Position numbers and translations under genes: made by a program
Shown: in pieces, positions 1-8,915 of the stretch
Numbering within the stretch: the first letter of the stretch is position 1
Layout: each line of letters starts with the position of its first letter
The notes under the pieces: model-generated
Database searches by the model: none
The model's input: the letters and a program-made list of their open reading frames with translations, nothing else
Told to the model about the DNA's origin: nothing
DNA from: Pasteurella dagmatis
GTDB lineage: Bacteria; Pseudomonadota; Gammaproteobacteria; Enterobacterales; Pasteurellaceae
Direction: 5' to 3'
Length of the DNA stretch: 64,000 nucleotides
NCBI RefSeq assembly: GCF_900186835.1
Contig: NZ_LT906448.1
Coordinates: 2,208,001 to 2,272,000, forward strand

Positions 1-2
1 CT

Positions 3-1016
3 GCGGCAACGGCATTTGATATGGCGGTGATCCCATTTATTGGCGGTACAGACACTGTTGCATTATTTATTTTCACCCTCATTTATTTCGGTATCACTTT
101 ATGGGTAAGTTTAAACCCAACAAAAATGGTGGACCGCATTGGGGCAATCTTAACACCAGCACTTTTAGTGGCAATTATTGCCCTTGTTGTACGTATGGCA
201 AGTATTTTACTTGGCGGTGAGCACGAAAATACCTTAGATACAATGCAAAACCCATTAATCACTGGCTTTATCGAAGGTTACCAAACAATGGACGTATTAG
301 CATCATTTGCTTTCTCAGTTGTAGTAATGAATGCAATTCGCTCGAAAAGTGATAAGAGTAGTAGCTTCATCAAACAGGCGACTTTAGCAAGTATCGTTGC
401 GGCACTTGCGCTTGCGTTTATTTATATCGCAATCGGTTGGATTGGAAACAATATGCTATTAACAGCAGAAACTCTTGCAGATGTGAGTGCGAAAGGTCAA
501 AATTTAGGTGTGTTTATCTTAAATGAAGCAACTGCACAATCATTTGGCGAATTGGGTCGTAGCTTACTTGGTTTAATAGTGACACTTGCGTGTTTAACCA
601 CTGCGATTGGCTTAGTTGTTGCAACATCATCTTACTTCAACAGTATTTTTCCTGCGATTTCTTACCGTAACTATGCGATTTTATTCACATTAATTGGTTT
701 TGGTTTAGCAAACCAAGGCTTAAACGCAGTAATTAGTAAATCAGTTCCTGTATTATTAGTACTTTACCCAATTTCAATGACAGCAATGTTATTGTTATTA
801 GTCAACTTAGCTATGCCATTACCAAAATTAGCGAAAGGACTTCCTCTTGTTTTAGTGACTATCGTGTCAATCCTTTCAGTAATGGGTTCAGAACTTGTTT
901 CAGGTTTACCACTTAAAGCACAATCTATGGAATGGTTACCTGTAGCGATTTTAGGTTGTATCGTTGGCTTCATTATCGCAAAAGTAGTACCTTGTAAGGC
1001 TTCGTGTGCGAAATAA
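3..1016 (+). CDS. brnQ: Branched-chain amino acid transporter BrnQ (5' end outside window)
   Basis: C-terminal part of a LIVCS-family sodium-coupled carrier for leucine, isoleucine and valine in the inner membrane. The reading frame is open to the left edge, so the first ATG at 21 is internal; about 337 residues are present of a family usually about 430 long. The visible part is almost all hydrophobic helices, with about nine membrane segments and short basic loops. It ends in VPCKASCAK and is followed at once by a strong hairpin terminator shared with the convergent cobB. Family call is firm from the overall pattern; substrate preference within the family is inferred. Confidence 0.9.
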   Translation, partial: AATAFDMAVIPFIGGTDTVALFIFTLIYFGITLWVSLNPTKMVDRIGAILTPALLVAIIALVVRMASILLGGEHENTLDTMQNPLITGFIEGYQTMDVLASFAFSVVVMNAIRSKSDKSSSFIKQATLASIVAALALAFIYIAIGWIGNNMLLTAETLADVSAKGQNLGVFILNEATAQSFGELGRSLLGLIVTLACLTTAIGLVVATSSYFNSIFPAISYRNYAILFTLIGFGLANQGLNAVISKSVPVLLVLYPISMTAMLLLLVNLAMPLPKLAKGLPLVLVTIVSILSVMGSELVSGLPLKAQSMEWLPVAILGCIVGFIIAKVVPCKASCAK

Positions 1017-1030
1017 TTCGCTTCCATAAC

Positions 1031-1061
1031 AAAAAGGTCTAGCATATTGCTAGACCTTTTT
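1031..1061. terminator. Bidirectional terminator between brnQ and cobB
   Basis: A perfect 14-bp inverted repeat (1031-1044 with 1048-1061) with a 3-nt loop, A-rich on one side and T-rich on the other. It can therefore end transcription from brnQ and from the convergent cobB. Confidence 0.85.
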
Positions 1062-1079
1062 CTTGCCTGCTATACAGTT

Positions 1080-1784
1080 TTACAGAAATTGTTTTAAGTA
1101 ATTCGGTACAACTTCGCTCGCTTTACCATAATGAAATTCTGCAAAATTTGACCGCACTTGACTTGGTTCTAAATTTAGCTCTACGGTATACGCACCATAA
1201 AATAATGCTTCTCGCACAAAGCCTGCAGCAGGGTAGACATTGCCTGAGGTACCAATTGAAATAAAATAATCACACTCAGAAAGTGCGGTCTGAATTTTTT
1301 CCATTTCTAACGGAATTTCTCCAAACCACACAATATGCGGTCTTAAAGTTTGAGGCGTTGCACAACATTGGCACTTGTTTTGCTCGGTGATGTCTTCTTG
1401 CCAATCATAAATTTGACCAGATTTCATGCAGCGCACTTTTAACAATTCACCGTGCATATGGATAATATTTTTTGAGCCTGCACGCTCGTGTAAATTATCG
1501 ACATTTTGTGTTACAACTAGGAGATTATTGCCGATCTTTTTCTCGAGTTCCGCCAAAGCAATATGCGCGGCATTCGGTCTCACATCATCAGAAAATAATT
1601 GTTTACGACGTTCATTATAAAAACGCTGAACTAATTTCGGATCGCGTGCAAAACCTTCAGGTGTTGCAACATCTTCAACACGATGGTTTTCCCATAAACC
1701 ATCAGAGGCGCGGAACGTTCTAATGCCTGATTCTGCAGAAATCCCTGCGCCTGTTAGTACAACAATTTTTGGTTGTTTTGACAT
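1080..1784 (-). CDS. cobB: NAD-dependent protein deacylase CobB (sirtuin)
   Basis: Class III sirtuin of 234 residues that removes acyl groups from lysines using NAD. The NAD motif [14 protein letters not shown] is at residues 12-25, QNVDNLHE at 93-100, and the catalytic His is in HMHGE (H111). Cys119, Cys138, Cys140 and Cys141 supply the zinc ligands. Tyr56 and Arg59 in FYNERR match the Y/R pair that in SIRT5 and E. coli CobB binds succinyl or malonyl groups, so desuccinylase as well as deacetylase activity is expected. It has no N-terminal extension. It is convergent with brnQ and upstream of nothing co-transcribed. The start ATG is supported by the conserved N-terminus. Confidence 0.95.
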   Translation of the reverse strand: MSKQPKIVVLTGAGISAESGIRTFRASDGLWENHRVEDVATPEGFARDPKLVQRFYNERRKQLFSDDVRPNAAHIALAELEKKIGNNLLVVTQNVDNLHERAGSKNIIHMHGELLKVRCMKSGQIYDWQEDITEQNKCQCCATPQTLRPHIVWFGEIPLEMEKIQTALSECDYFISIGTSGNVYPAAGFVREALFYGAYTVELNLEPSQVRSNFAEFHYGKASEVVPNYLKQFL

Positions 1785-1870
1785 TTTCTATCTCCCTATG
1801 AATAAATGACTTAACTAACAGGCTTAAATGCTAAGTTATCAGTCGATCATTTGAGAAAAACAGCTTACTT

Positions 1871-2836
1871 TTATTCACGTAATTTCTTCAAAATACCTTT
1901 CATTTCATCATCAAGTGGGGCATTGATACGTAGCGTTTCCCCAGATTTTGGGTGTTCAAAACGAATGGAAAAGGCATGAAGAAATAAGCGTTTTAAGCCA
2001 ATTTCACTCATTTGCTCATCAAATTGTTTATCGCCGTATTTATCATCAAACGCAATGGGGTGACCTGCATATTGCGTATGCACACGAATTTGATGGGTAC
2101 GTCCAGTGACTGGAGAGGCTTTTACTAAAGTCGCATTTTCATAACGTTCTTCAATAGAGAAGCGAGTTTCAGAGGGTTTGCCTTGTTCGCTCACTCGTAC
2201 AATACGTTCACCGCTGGAGAGTTCATTTTTCAATAATGGTGCTTTAACCACTTTACAGTGCGACTGCCACTGCCCACGCACCAAAGCCAAATAGTCTTTT
2301 TGCACTGTTTTTTCACGTAATTGCTCGTGCAAATTGCGTAGAGCAGAACGCTTTTTGGCAACTAATAAAATGCCTGAAGTATCTCGGTCTAAACGATGTA
2401 CTAATTCAAGAAAACGGGCTTCTGGGCGAAGCGCACGTAAGGCTTCAATCACACCAAAATTCAATCCACTGCCACCATGAACTGCGATTCCAGAAGGCTT
2501 GTTAAGTACTAATAAACAATCGTCTTCAAATAAAATCTGGTTTTCTAACTGATTGACTTTGTTTAATTTTGTGGAAACAGGTGCTTGTTCTTTCTCAGAC
2601 ACACGCACAGGTGGCACACGTACAATATCGCTAGCTTGTAATTTATATTCTGGTTTGATACGACCTTTGTTTACACGTACTTCGCCTTTACGCAAAATGC
2701 GGTAAATTAAACTTTTTGGCACACCTTTAAGTTTAGCTAATAAATAGTTATCAATGCGTTGCCCCGCTTCTTCTTCACTAATTGTGAGCATTTTTACGCT
2801 TTGATTGATGATTTTTTCGTCTTTTTTATTGCTCAT
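1871..2836 (-). CDS. rluC: 23S rRNA pseudouridine synthase RluC
   Basis: Pseudouridylates 23S rRNA at positions 955, 2504 and 2580 (E. coli numbering). 321 residues with an S4 RNA-binding domain (about 17-80) followed by the RluA-type catalytic domain. The signature HRLDRDTSG is at 147-155, with D150 as catalytic Asp. I start at the ATG at 2836 (MSNKKDEK), preceded by an AGAAAG-like site. The frame stays open upstream to 3016, but that extension is not typical of the family and lacks a ribosome site. It is divergent from rne, the same neighbour relation as in E. coli. Confidence 0.93.
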   Translation of the reverse strand: MSNKKDEKIINQSVKMLTISEEEAGQRIDNYLLAKLKGVPKSLIYRILRKGEVRVNKGRIKPEYKLQASDIVRVPPVRVSEKEQAPVSTKLNKVNQLENQILFEDDCLLVLNKPSGIAVHGGSGLNFGVIEALRALRPEARFLELVHRLDRDTSGILLVAKKRSALRNLHEQLREKTVQKDYLALVRGQWQSHCKVVKAPLLKNELSSGERIVRVSEQGKPSETRFSIEERYENATLVKASPVTGRTHQIRVHTQYAGHPIAFDDKYGDKQFDEQMSEIGLKRLFLHAFSIRFEHPKSGETLRINAPLDDEMKGILKKLRE

Positions 2837-3261
2837 TTGAATATTCTTTCTCATTAAAATTACACTGATCATACCATATTTTAGAAAGCCTTGGATGATT
2901 AAAATTACCTTGATAAATGAGAGTGATAAGTCCATAATAAGACGTATTTTTATGTCATTAAATTGACTTAAAAATGGAGCGCTATCGTTGAGCGTACATA
3001 ATGCAGCAAGTGGCATAAGACATTAATAAATCAACGATTTTTAAAATTAAAGATTAAAAATGGCGTATGGCTTGCAAAATCATTTTCTATATCCGATTTT
3101 GTTTTGCTAAAGATCAATTTATTTTCTTTAGTAAAGTGATCAATGCACCCAGCAGATGACAGTCGAGAGACAGACATTCTGCGACAGACACGAGGTCGAT
3201 TACTAAGACAAAAGTGCGGTCATTTTTAATTAAAATCAGAATAAAAAATAGAGTACAAATA
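2837..3261 (+). promoter_or_regulatory. rne 5' leader and divergent rluC/rne promoter region
   Basis: A 425-base non-coding stretch between the rluC and rne starts. It contains a direct repeat GACAGAC (near 3169 and 3184) in a GC-richer patch and one uptake core at about 3210. In enterobacteria the long rne leader is a structured element (rne5) through which RNase E limits its own synthesis. The length and position here suit the same role, but I cannot confirm the fold by eye. Confidence 0.45.
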
Positions 3262-6222
3262 ATGAAAAGAATGTTAATCAATGCAACTCAAAAAGAAGAG
3301 TTGCGCGTTGCACTTGTTGATGGGCAACGTTTATTTGACTTGGATATTGAAAGTCCAGGACATGAGCAAAAAAAAGCAAACATTTACAAAGGCCGTATTA
3401 CTCGCGTTGAACCAAGTCTTGAAGCTGCGTTTGTTGACTATGGTGCAGAACGCCATGGTTTCTTACCATTAAAAGAAATTGCACGTGAGTATTTCCCAGA
3501 TGACTATGTTTATCAAGGTCGTCCAAATATTCGTGATATTTTGAGCGAAGGACAAGAAGTTATCGTTCAAGTGAACAAGGAAGAGCGTGGAAACAAAGGT
3601 GCTGCATTGACAACTTTTGTTTCTTTAGCAGGAAGTTATTTGGTGATTATGCCAAATAATCCAAGAGCAGGAGGCATTTCACGTCGTATTGAGGGTGATG
3701 AGCGTCTAGAGTTAAAAGATGCATTGAGTTCTTTGGAAGTACCAGATGGTGTCGGATTAATTGTTCGTACTGCTGGTGTGGGTAAATCCCCTGAAGAATT
3801 ACAATGGGACTTAAAAGTGTTGCTACACCATTGGGAGGCGATTAAACAAGCTTCGCAAAGCCGCCCAGCCCCATTTTTAATTCACCAAGAAAGTGATGTG
3901 ATCGTGCGTGCAATTCGTGATTATCTACGTCGTGATATTGGTGAAATCTTAATTGATAGCCAGAAGGTGTATGAAAAGGCAAAAGCACATATCAAGTTAG
4001 TGCGTCCTGATTTCATTAACCGTGTAAAACTTTACCAAGGTGAAGTACCTCTTTTCAGTCACTATCAAATTGAATCGCAAATTGAATCTGCATTCCAACG
4101 TGAGGTGCGTTTACCATCAGGTGGTTCAATTGTTATCGATGTGACTGAAGCATTAACAGCGATTGATATTAACTCATCTCGTTCAACACGTGGCGGAGAT
4201 ATCGAAGAAACCGCATTAAACACCAATTTAGAAGCCGCAGATGAAATTGCACGTCAATTACGTTTACGTGACTTAGGTGGTTTGATAGTTATCGACTTTA
4301 TTGATATGACGCCAGTTCGTCACCAACGTGAAGTTGAAAACCGTATTCGTGATGCGGTTCGTCAAGATCGTGCACGTATTCAAATTAGTCGTATTTCTCG
4401 CTTTGGCTTATTAGAAATGTCGCGTCAGCGTTTAAGCCCATCATTAGGGGAGTCTTCTCATCACGTCTGCCCACGCTGTCAAGGTACAGGAAAAATTCGA
4501 GATAATGAATCGCTTTCATTATCGATTTTACGCTTAATCGAAGAAGAGGCATTAAAAGAAAATACTAAACAAGTACATACAATTGTGCCTGTGGAAATCG
4601 CATCTTACTTATTGAATGAAAAACGTCGTGCAATCAATAACATTGAAAAACGTCACGATGTGGATGTGATTGTAGTGCCAAATGAAGCAATGGAAACACC
4701 ACATTTCAGCGTGTTCCGTGTACGTGATGGCGAAGAGGTGAATGAATTAAGTTATAACTTAGTGAAACTTCACCAAGAGCAAGATGATCATTTCGTGCCT
4801 GAAGAATCTTTAGTATCACGTAATATTGAGGCTGCAGCAGTGACTACTGAAAGTGTGTTAGAAAGTGCAGCTGTTTCTATTTCAATTCCAACGCCTGCAC
4901 CAGTGCCAGAGAAAAAAGTGGAGAGCAAGCCGTCTTTATTAGCTCGCATTGTGGCAAAAATTAAAGCATTGTTTGCAAGCAAACCAGCTGAAGAGGAAAA
5001 ATCGAAAAATCCTCGTAACCGGAACAACCGCAATCGCCGTAACCAAGAACGTCGGAATAATCGTCGCTCTCGCTCAGAAAATGTGGAACGTGAAAATACA
5101 CTAAAACGTAACGAAGAAGAAGTTGTTGCTCGTCCGTCGAAATCAGATCGTAAACGTAATCGTAAAGCAAATGTTGTAGAAAATATAGTTGACACTTCAG
5201 CAATTGTAGAAACACAACAAGTTGATGTAGTTGAAACTGAAAAAACTGAACAAGTGACACAACGTCGTCAACGTCGAGATTTACGAAAGAAAGTGCGTAT
5301 CACAGATGGAGTAGTAGAAGAAAAACCGGCTTTAACAGAAGAAAAAGCAGTTGTAGGGGTTGTTGATAGTCCTATTGAGCAAAATGTAATAGAAATGCCA
5401 GGAGAAGTGATTCTGGATGAGGTTATTGTAGCCGTTGAAGAAGGTGAAAATGAAAAACGCCGTGATAATCGTCGCCGTTTGCCACGTCATTTACGCGTAA
5501 GCAACCAACGTCGTCGTCGTAATCAAACTGAACAGAAATCACCTATGCCATTATTTGCAGCGGTAGCTTCACCAGAACTAGCAAGTGGTAAAGTGTGCAT
5601 TGATTACAATAATGTAGTGAGCTTGAAAGAAACTCAACAATTCTTGTCAGTAGATGAGTTACTTGAACAGCAAGAGCAACCAAAAGATATTATTGCAACA
5701 ACGCCTGCAATAGATATCGTGATTAATGAAATGGAAAAAGGTACTAAACCATTTAATCCATTTATGACACAACCTGCAAACGAGTCTGTGGAGAAAAAGG
5801 TCCAAGCCTCTCTTGAGCGTTTAAATGCAGAGCAACTTTTGGTTGAAACTATAGAGGTAACGAAGCAAGTGGTTGAGTTAGAAGCTGATGTCGATGTAGG
5901 AAGCAATGAATCTCAAGTTGTTTCTACCGAGCTAGTTCTTGAAAAGGATGCTAAAGAGCAGTCTGAACCTATTGAAATTAAAATAATGTCAGAAAATGAC
6001 CGCACTTTTAACTTTACTGGTCGTTTAGGCACAATTTCCGCAGTGAAACATACGAAAGCAGAAATGACATTAGCTAAAGCAAGTGATGAAGTGCTTGAAA
6101 TGGTGCGTATTCCGGCTTGGACGGAGTCACGTTATTACTTCCATGGTAAGGGCTCTGCGGGTCACCACAGTGCGATTAGTCATGTTTACGCAGAACCTAC
6201 AAGAGCAGAAAGTAAAGAGTAA
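3262..6222 (+). CDS. rne: Ribonuclease E
   Basis: Essential endoribonuclease and degradosome scaffold, 986 residues. The N-terminal half is strongly conserved: S1 RNA-binding domain (about 35-120), 5' sensor and RNase H-like regions, DNase I-like catalytic domain with the acidic IDINS and VIDFIDM segments, and the zinc-link CPRCQGTG near residue 405. After about 550, a short amphipathic segment ([15 protein letters not shown]) looks like the membrane-targeting helix. It is followed by arginine-rich and acidic low-complexity regions, and a C-terminal [10 protein letters not shown] stretch resembling the PNPase-binding tail of E. coli RNase E. The start is MKRMLINAT at 3262; an in-frame upstream ATG at 3214 is not family-like. 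Confidence 0.97.
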   Translation: MKRMLINATQKEELRVALVDGQRLFDLDIESPGHEQKKANIYKGRITRVEPSLEAAFVDYGAERHGFLPLKEIAREYFPDDYVYQGRPNIRDILSEGQEVIVQVNKEERGNKGAALTTFVSLAGSYLVIMPNNPRAGGISRRIEGDERLELKDALSSLEVPDGVGLIVRTAGVGKSPEELQWDLKVLLHHWEAIKQASQSRPAPFLIHQESDVIVRAIRDYLRRDIGEILIDSQKVYEKAKAHIKLVRPDFINRVKLYQGEVPLFSHYQIESQIESAFQREVRLPSGGSIVIDVTEALTAIDINSSRSTRGGDIEETALNTNLEAADEIARQLRLRDLGGLIVIDFIDMTPVRHQREVENRIRDAVRQDRARIQISRISRFGLLEMSRQRLSPSLGESSHHVCPRCQGTGKIRDNESLSLSILRLIEEEALKENTKQVHTIVPVEIASYLLNEKRRAINNIEKRHDVDVIVVPNEAMETPHFSVFRVRDGEEVNELSYNLVKLHQEQDDHFVPEESLVSRNIEAAAVTTESVLESAAVSISIPTPAPVPEKKVESKPSLLARIVAKIKALFASKPAEEEKSKNPRNRNNRNRRNQERRNNRRSRSENVERENTLKRNEEEVVARPSKSDRKRNRKANVVENIVDTSAIVETQQVDVVETEKTEQVTQRRQRRDLRKKVRITDGVVEEKPALTEEKAVVGVVDSPIEQNVIEMPGEVILDEVIVAVEEGENEKRRDNRRRLPRHLRVSNQRRRRNQTEQKSPMPLFAAVASPELASGKVCIDYNNVVSLKETQQFLSVDELLEQQEQPKDIIATTPAIDIVINEMEKGTKPFNPFMTQPANESVEKKVQASLERLNAEQLLVETIEVTKQVVELEADVDVGSNESQVVSTELVLEKDAKEQSEPIEIKIMSENDRTFNFTGRLGTISAVKHTKAEMTLAKASDEVLEMVRIPAWTESRYYFHGKGSAGHHSAISHVYAEPTRAESKE

Positions 6223-6328
6223 AAATTTTTAATTTAGCTCTTGTTTTGGGAATTAAGTGGAATTTGAGGGAGAATAAAAAAGATTGGCTTAAAATAAAGC
6301 AATCAAATAAAAATATCGATTTAATTGC

Positions 6329-6357
6329 TTGACTTAAGAGAGTAAAATCCGTATTAT
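6329..6357 (+). promoter_or_regulatory. Promoter of tRNA-Ser
   Basis: TTGACT (6329-6334), 17-bp spacer, TATTAT (6352-6357), a near-consensus sigma-70 promoter ending about 18 bases before the tRNA. Confidence 0.7.
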
Positions 6358-6375
6358 TCACCTCGCTTAAATCAC

Positions 6376-6465
6376 GGAGGAATGGTCGAGTGGTTGAAGG
6401 CACCGGTCTTGAAAACCGGCGAGGGTTTACGCCCTCCGTGAGTTCGAATCTCACTTCCTCCGCCA
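6376..6465 (+). tRNA. tRNA-Ser (anticodon TGA)
   Basis: 90-nt class II tRNA with encoded CCA. Acceptor stem GGAGGAA/TTCCTCC, anticodon stem CCGGT/ACCGG around loop CTTGAAA (anticodon TGA), a long variable arm GAGGG/CCCTC, and T loop TTCGAAT. It reads UCA and other UCN codons. It is followed by its own terminator. Confidence 0.97.
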
Positions 6466-6480
6466 TCAAATTTAGGGAAA

Positions 6481-6508
6481 GCCGTAAGTTGTAACTTACG
6501 GCTTTTTT
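6481..6508 (+). terminator. Terminator of tRNA-Ser
   Basis: Stem GCCGTAAGTT/AACTTACGGC closed by a very short loop and followed by six T residues. Confidence 0.85.
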
Positions 6509-6750
6509 ATTTTCAAGAATATTGTGCCATAACAAATAATCATCTTCGTCAGGCTAGTTTTTTCGTTGGCTTCCTATCATTTTATTTTTTTGATGCTCTT
6601 GCTCCCCTGCTATATCACCTTTTGTAGTAAAGTTTGTTATATATAGCGACATTAAAAAATATAGCTCTAATGAATATGGTTAATAAATAAAGAAAAATAA
6701 CGTTTAATTAAGACGTATTATAAAAAGAGATATGAGATGAATATATGAAA

Positions 6751-6827
6751 TGGTGCCCCCAACAGGACTTGAACCTGTGACCAATCGATTATGAGTCGAC
6801 TGCTCTGACCGACTGAGCTATGGGGGC
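6751..6827 (-). tRNA. CAT-anticodon tRNA, probably tRNA-Ile2 (lysidine type)
   Basis: 77-nt tRNA with encoded CCA, acceptor GCCCCCA/TGGGGGC, anticodon loop CTCATAA and T loop TTCAAGT. The anticodon CAT fits elongator Met or the Ile2 species that TilS converts to read AUA. The acceptor has C4:G69 and C5:G68, the pairs known from E. coli to favour TilS. The arms (GACTCATAATCGATTGGTC) look more like E. coli tRNA-Ile2 than tRNA-Met. It is not an initiator: 1:72 is a G:C pair and the anticodon stem lacks three G:C pairs. Confidence 0.9.
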
Positions 6828-6854
6828 GATCAGGGATGTTTTTAAAACTCGATG

Positions 6855-6883
6855 ATTATAGAGAAATATTAGTCTAAAGTCTA
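6855..6883 (-). promoter_or_regulatory. Promoter of the CAT tRNA
   Basis: On the minus strand TAGACT (6883-6878), 17-bp spacer, perfect TATAAT (6860-6855), lying about 28 bases upstream of the tRNA 5' end. Confidence 0.6.
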
Positions 6884-6917
6884 GGTAAAGTATTTTATAT
6901 GTTGTAAATTTAAACAA

Positions 6918-6949
6918 AAAAAGACCGTTTATAATTTAACGGTCTTTTT
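6918..6949 (-). terminator. Terminator of rpoD
   Basis: Perfect 12-bp stem AAAAAGACCGTT/AACGGTCTTTTT with an 8-nt loop, just past the rpoD stop codon. The T-run lies on the exit side for rpoD. Confidence 0.85.
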
Positions 6950-6968
6950 GGTTTTAGCCTTGTGTGAG

Positions 6969-8840
6969 TTATTCATCTAAGAAGCTGCGTAGTGTTTCAG
7001 AACGGCTTGGGTGGCGTAATTTACGTAATGCTTTAGCTTCGATCTGACGAATACGTTCGCGTGTGACATCGAATTGCTTACCTACTTCTTCTAACGTGTG
7101 GTCTGTATTCATATCGATACCAAAGCGCATACGTAATACTTTTGCTTCACGTGGTGTTAAACCTTCTAGTACTTCGTGTGTAGCTGCTTTTAAACTTTGT
7201 GCTGTTGCAGAATCTAATGGGAGCTCAAGTGTTGAGTCTTCGATGAAGTCACCTAAATGTGAATCATCATCGTCACCAATTGGTGTTTCCATAGAAATGG
7301 GTTCTTTCGCAATTTTGAGTACTTTACGGATTTTATCCTCAGGCATACCCATTCGTTCTGCAAGTTCTTCTGGCGAAGCCTCACGTCCCATTTCTTGTAG
7401 CATTTGGCGAGAAATACGATTTAATTTATTAATCGTTTCGATCATGTGTACAGGAATACGAATTGTTCTTGCTTGGTCTGCAATTGAACGAGTAATCGCC
7501 TGACGAATCCACCAAGTTGCGTAAGTCGAGAATTTATAACCGCGGCGGTATTCAAATTTATCAACTGCTTTCATTAAACCAATGTTACCTTCTTGGATTA
7601 AATCTAAGAATTGTAAACCTCGATTGGTGTATTTTTTAGCAATAGAAATGACAAGACGTAAGTTGGCCTCTACCATTTCTTTTTTCGCACGACGAGCTTT
7701 TAGTTCACCGGCAGATATGCGTTCACAAACTTCACGGATTTGTTGTACAGTTAAGTTTGTTTGGCGTTCAATTTCAAGAATATTGTCGATAGAAGCACGA
7801 ATTTCAGCTTCGTGTTTAGCTAGTTTTTCAGACCAAGTTTTACCTGCAGAAAGTGCTTTTACAAGCCAAGTATCTTGGTTTTCATGACCAATAAAGACTT
7901 TTTGGAATTGCTCTTTGGGCATTTTTGCTTTATCTACCACGATTTTTTGAATGTTACGTTCTTGTAAGCGAACAGATTTCATCATTCCGCTCATTAAGTT
8001 TACAAGCATATCAAATTGTTTTGGTACTAAACGGAATTGTGTGAAGACATCTGCTAAAGCTTGAATTTGATCTTTGGATTTTTTGCTAGCTCTACCGTGT
8101 TTAACAATTGTTTCTAATGTTTTGACATGCTGGGTTTTTAATTCAAGAAATTTTGCATGTGCTAGCTCAGGATCAATAGAGTTATCTGAATCGTTGTCAT
8201 CGGATGTATTTTCTTCTTCGCTTTCCTCTTCTTCCTCTTCAGTGTCGTCTAATTTTGCACCAACGACAGTATCAGAATCTTCATCTTCATCGAAAGATTC
8301 GTCAATTTCAGCTACATCTTCTTCAGTAATTGCATTCGGGTCAACAAAGCCTGTGATAAGATCCGCTAAACGAACCCCACCGTCTTCGACTAAGCTATAT
8401 TGTTCGAGTAAGTAGTTCAGTGCTTCTGGATAAAAAGCAACCGCACTTTGTACTTCGTTGATGCCTTCTTCAATGCGTTTTGCAATGTCAATTTCGCCTT
8501 CTCGAGTTAGAAGCTCCACACTTCCCATTTCTCGCATATACATACGTACAGGGTCTGTAGTACGCCCAATTTCAGATTCAACACTTGATAATACTTGAGT
8601 TGCTTCTTCTACGGCATCTTCGTCAGTGATTGTTTCACTTAACATCAGATCATCAGCATCTGGGGCTGTTTCAAGTACTTGAATCCCCATATCGTTGATC
8701 ATCTGAATAATATCTTCAATTTGTTCGGCATCTACAAGTTCTTCCGGAAGATGATCGTTTACTTCCGCATATGTAAGATAGCCTTGTTCCTTGCCTTGTG
8801 CGATTAACAATTTCAATTGAGATTGTGGATTTTGATCCAT
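6969..8840 (-). CDS. rpoD: RNA polymerase sigma factor RpoD (sigma-70)
   Basis: Primary sigma factor, 623 residues. The N-terminus ([20 protein letters not shown]) is region 1.1. A very acidic, low-complexity stretch of about 40 residues near 185-225 lies in the non-conserved region. Regions 2 to 4 are intact: [34 protein letters not shown], and the C-terminal helix-turn-helix [18 protein letters not shown]. It is the last gene of the classic macromolecular synthesis operon rpsU-dnaG-rpoD, 75 bases after dnaG with a hairpin between. Confidence 0.98.
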   Translation of the reverse strand: MDQNPQSQLKLLIAQGKEQGYLTYAEVNDHLPEELVDAEQIEDIIQMINDMGIQVLETAPDADDLMLSETITDEDAVEEATQVLSSVESEIGRTTDPVRMYMREMGSVELLTREGEIDIAKRIEEGINEVQSAVAFYPEALNYLLEQYSLVEDGGVRLADLITGFVDPNAITEEDVAEIDESFDEDEDSDTVVGAKLDDTEEEEEESEEENTSDDNDSDNSIDPELAHAKFLELKTQHVKTLETIVKHGRASKKSKDQIQALADVFTQFRLVPKQFDMLVNLMSGMMKSVRLQERNIQKIVVDKAKMPKEQFQKVFIGHENQDTWLVKALSAGKTWSEKLAKHEAEIRASIDNILEIERQTNLTVQQIREVCERISAGELKARRAKKEMVEANLRLVISIAKKYTNRGLQFLDLIQEGNIGLMKAVDKFEYRRGYKFSTYATWWIRQAITRSIADQARTIRIPVHMIETINKLNRISRQMLQEMGREASPEELAERMGMPEDKIRKVLKIAKEPISMETPIGDDDDSHLGDFIEDSTLELPLDSATAQSLKAATHEVLEGLTPREAKVLRMRFGIDMNTDHTLEEVGKQFDVTRERIRQIEAKALRKLRHPSRSETLRSFLDE

Positions 8841-8874
8841 AATGTAATATCCGCCTTGATTGAGTAGTTATGAA

Positions 8875-8897
8875 GATAAAATACGGTTGATTTTATC
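8875..8897 (-). repeat. Hairpin in the dnaG-rpoD gap
   Basis: Perfect 8-bp stem GATAAAAT/ATTTTATC with a 7-nt loop and no T-run. In E. coli the dnaG-rpoD junction is an mRNA processing site, and a similar role here is possible but only inferred. Confidence 0.5.
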
Positions 8898-8915
8898 ATT
8901 GTTATCGTAGATTAA

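Noticed and set aside
2837-3016. N-terminal extension of RluC to the ATG at 3016
   Set aside because: The added residues are hydrophobic and not family-like, and no ribosome site is present; the start at 2836 fits.
4788-5195. Long open frames on the minus strand under rne
   Set aside because: They mirror the arginine- and glutamate-rich repeats of RNase E, have low-complexity products and no ribosome sites.
8074-8415. Serine-rich open frame on the plus strand under rpoD
   Set aside because: It is the complement of the acidic stretch of sigma-70; composition alone keeps it open.
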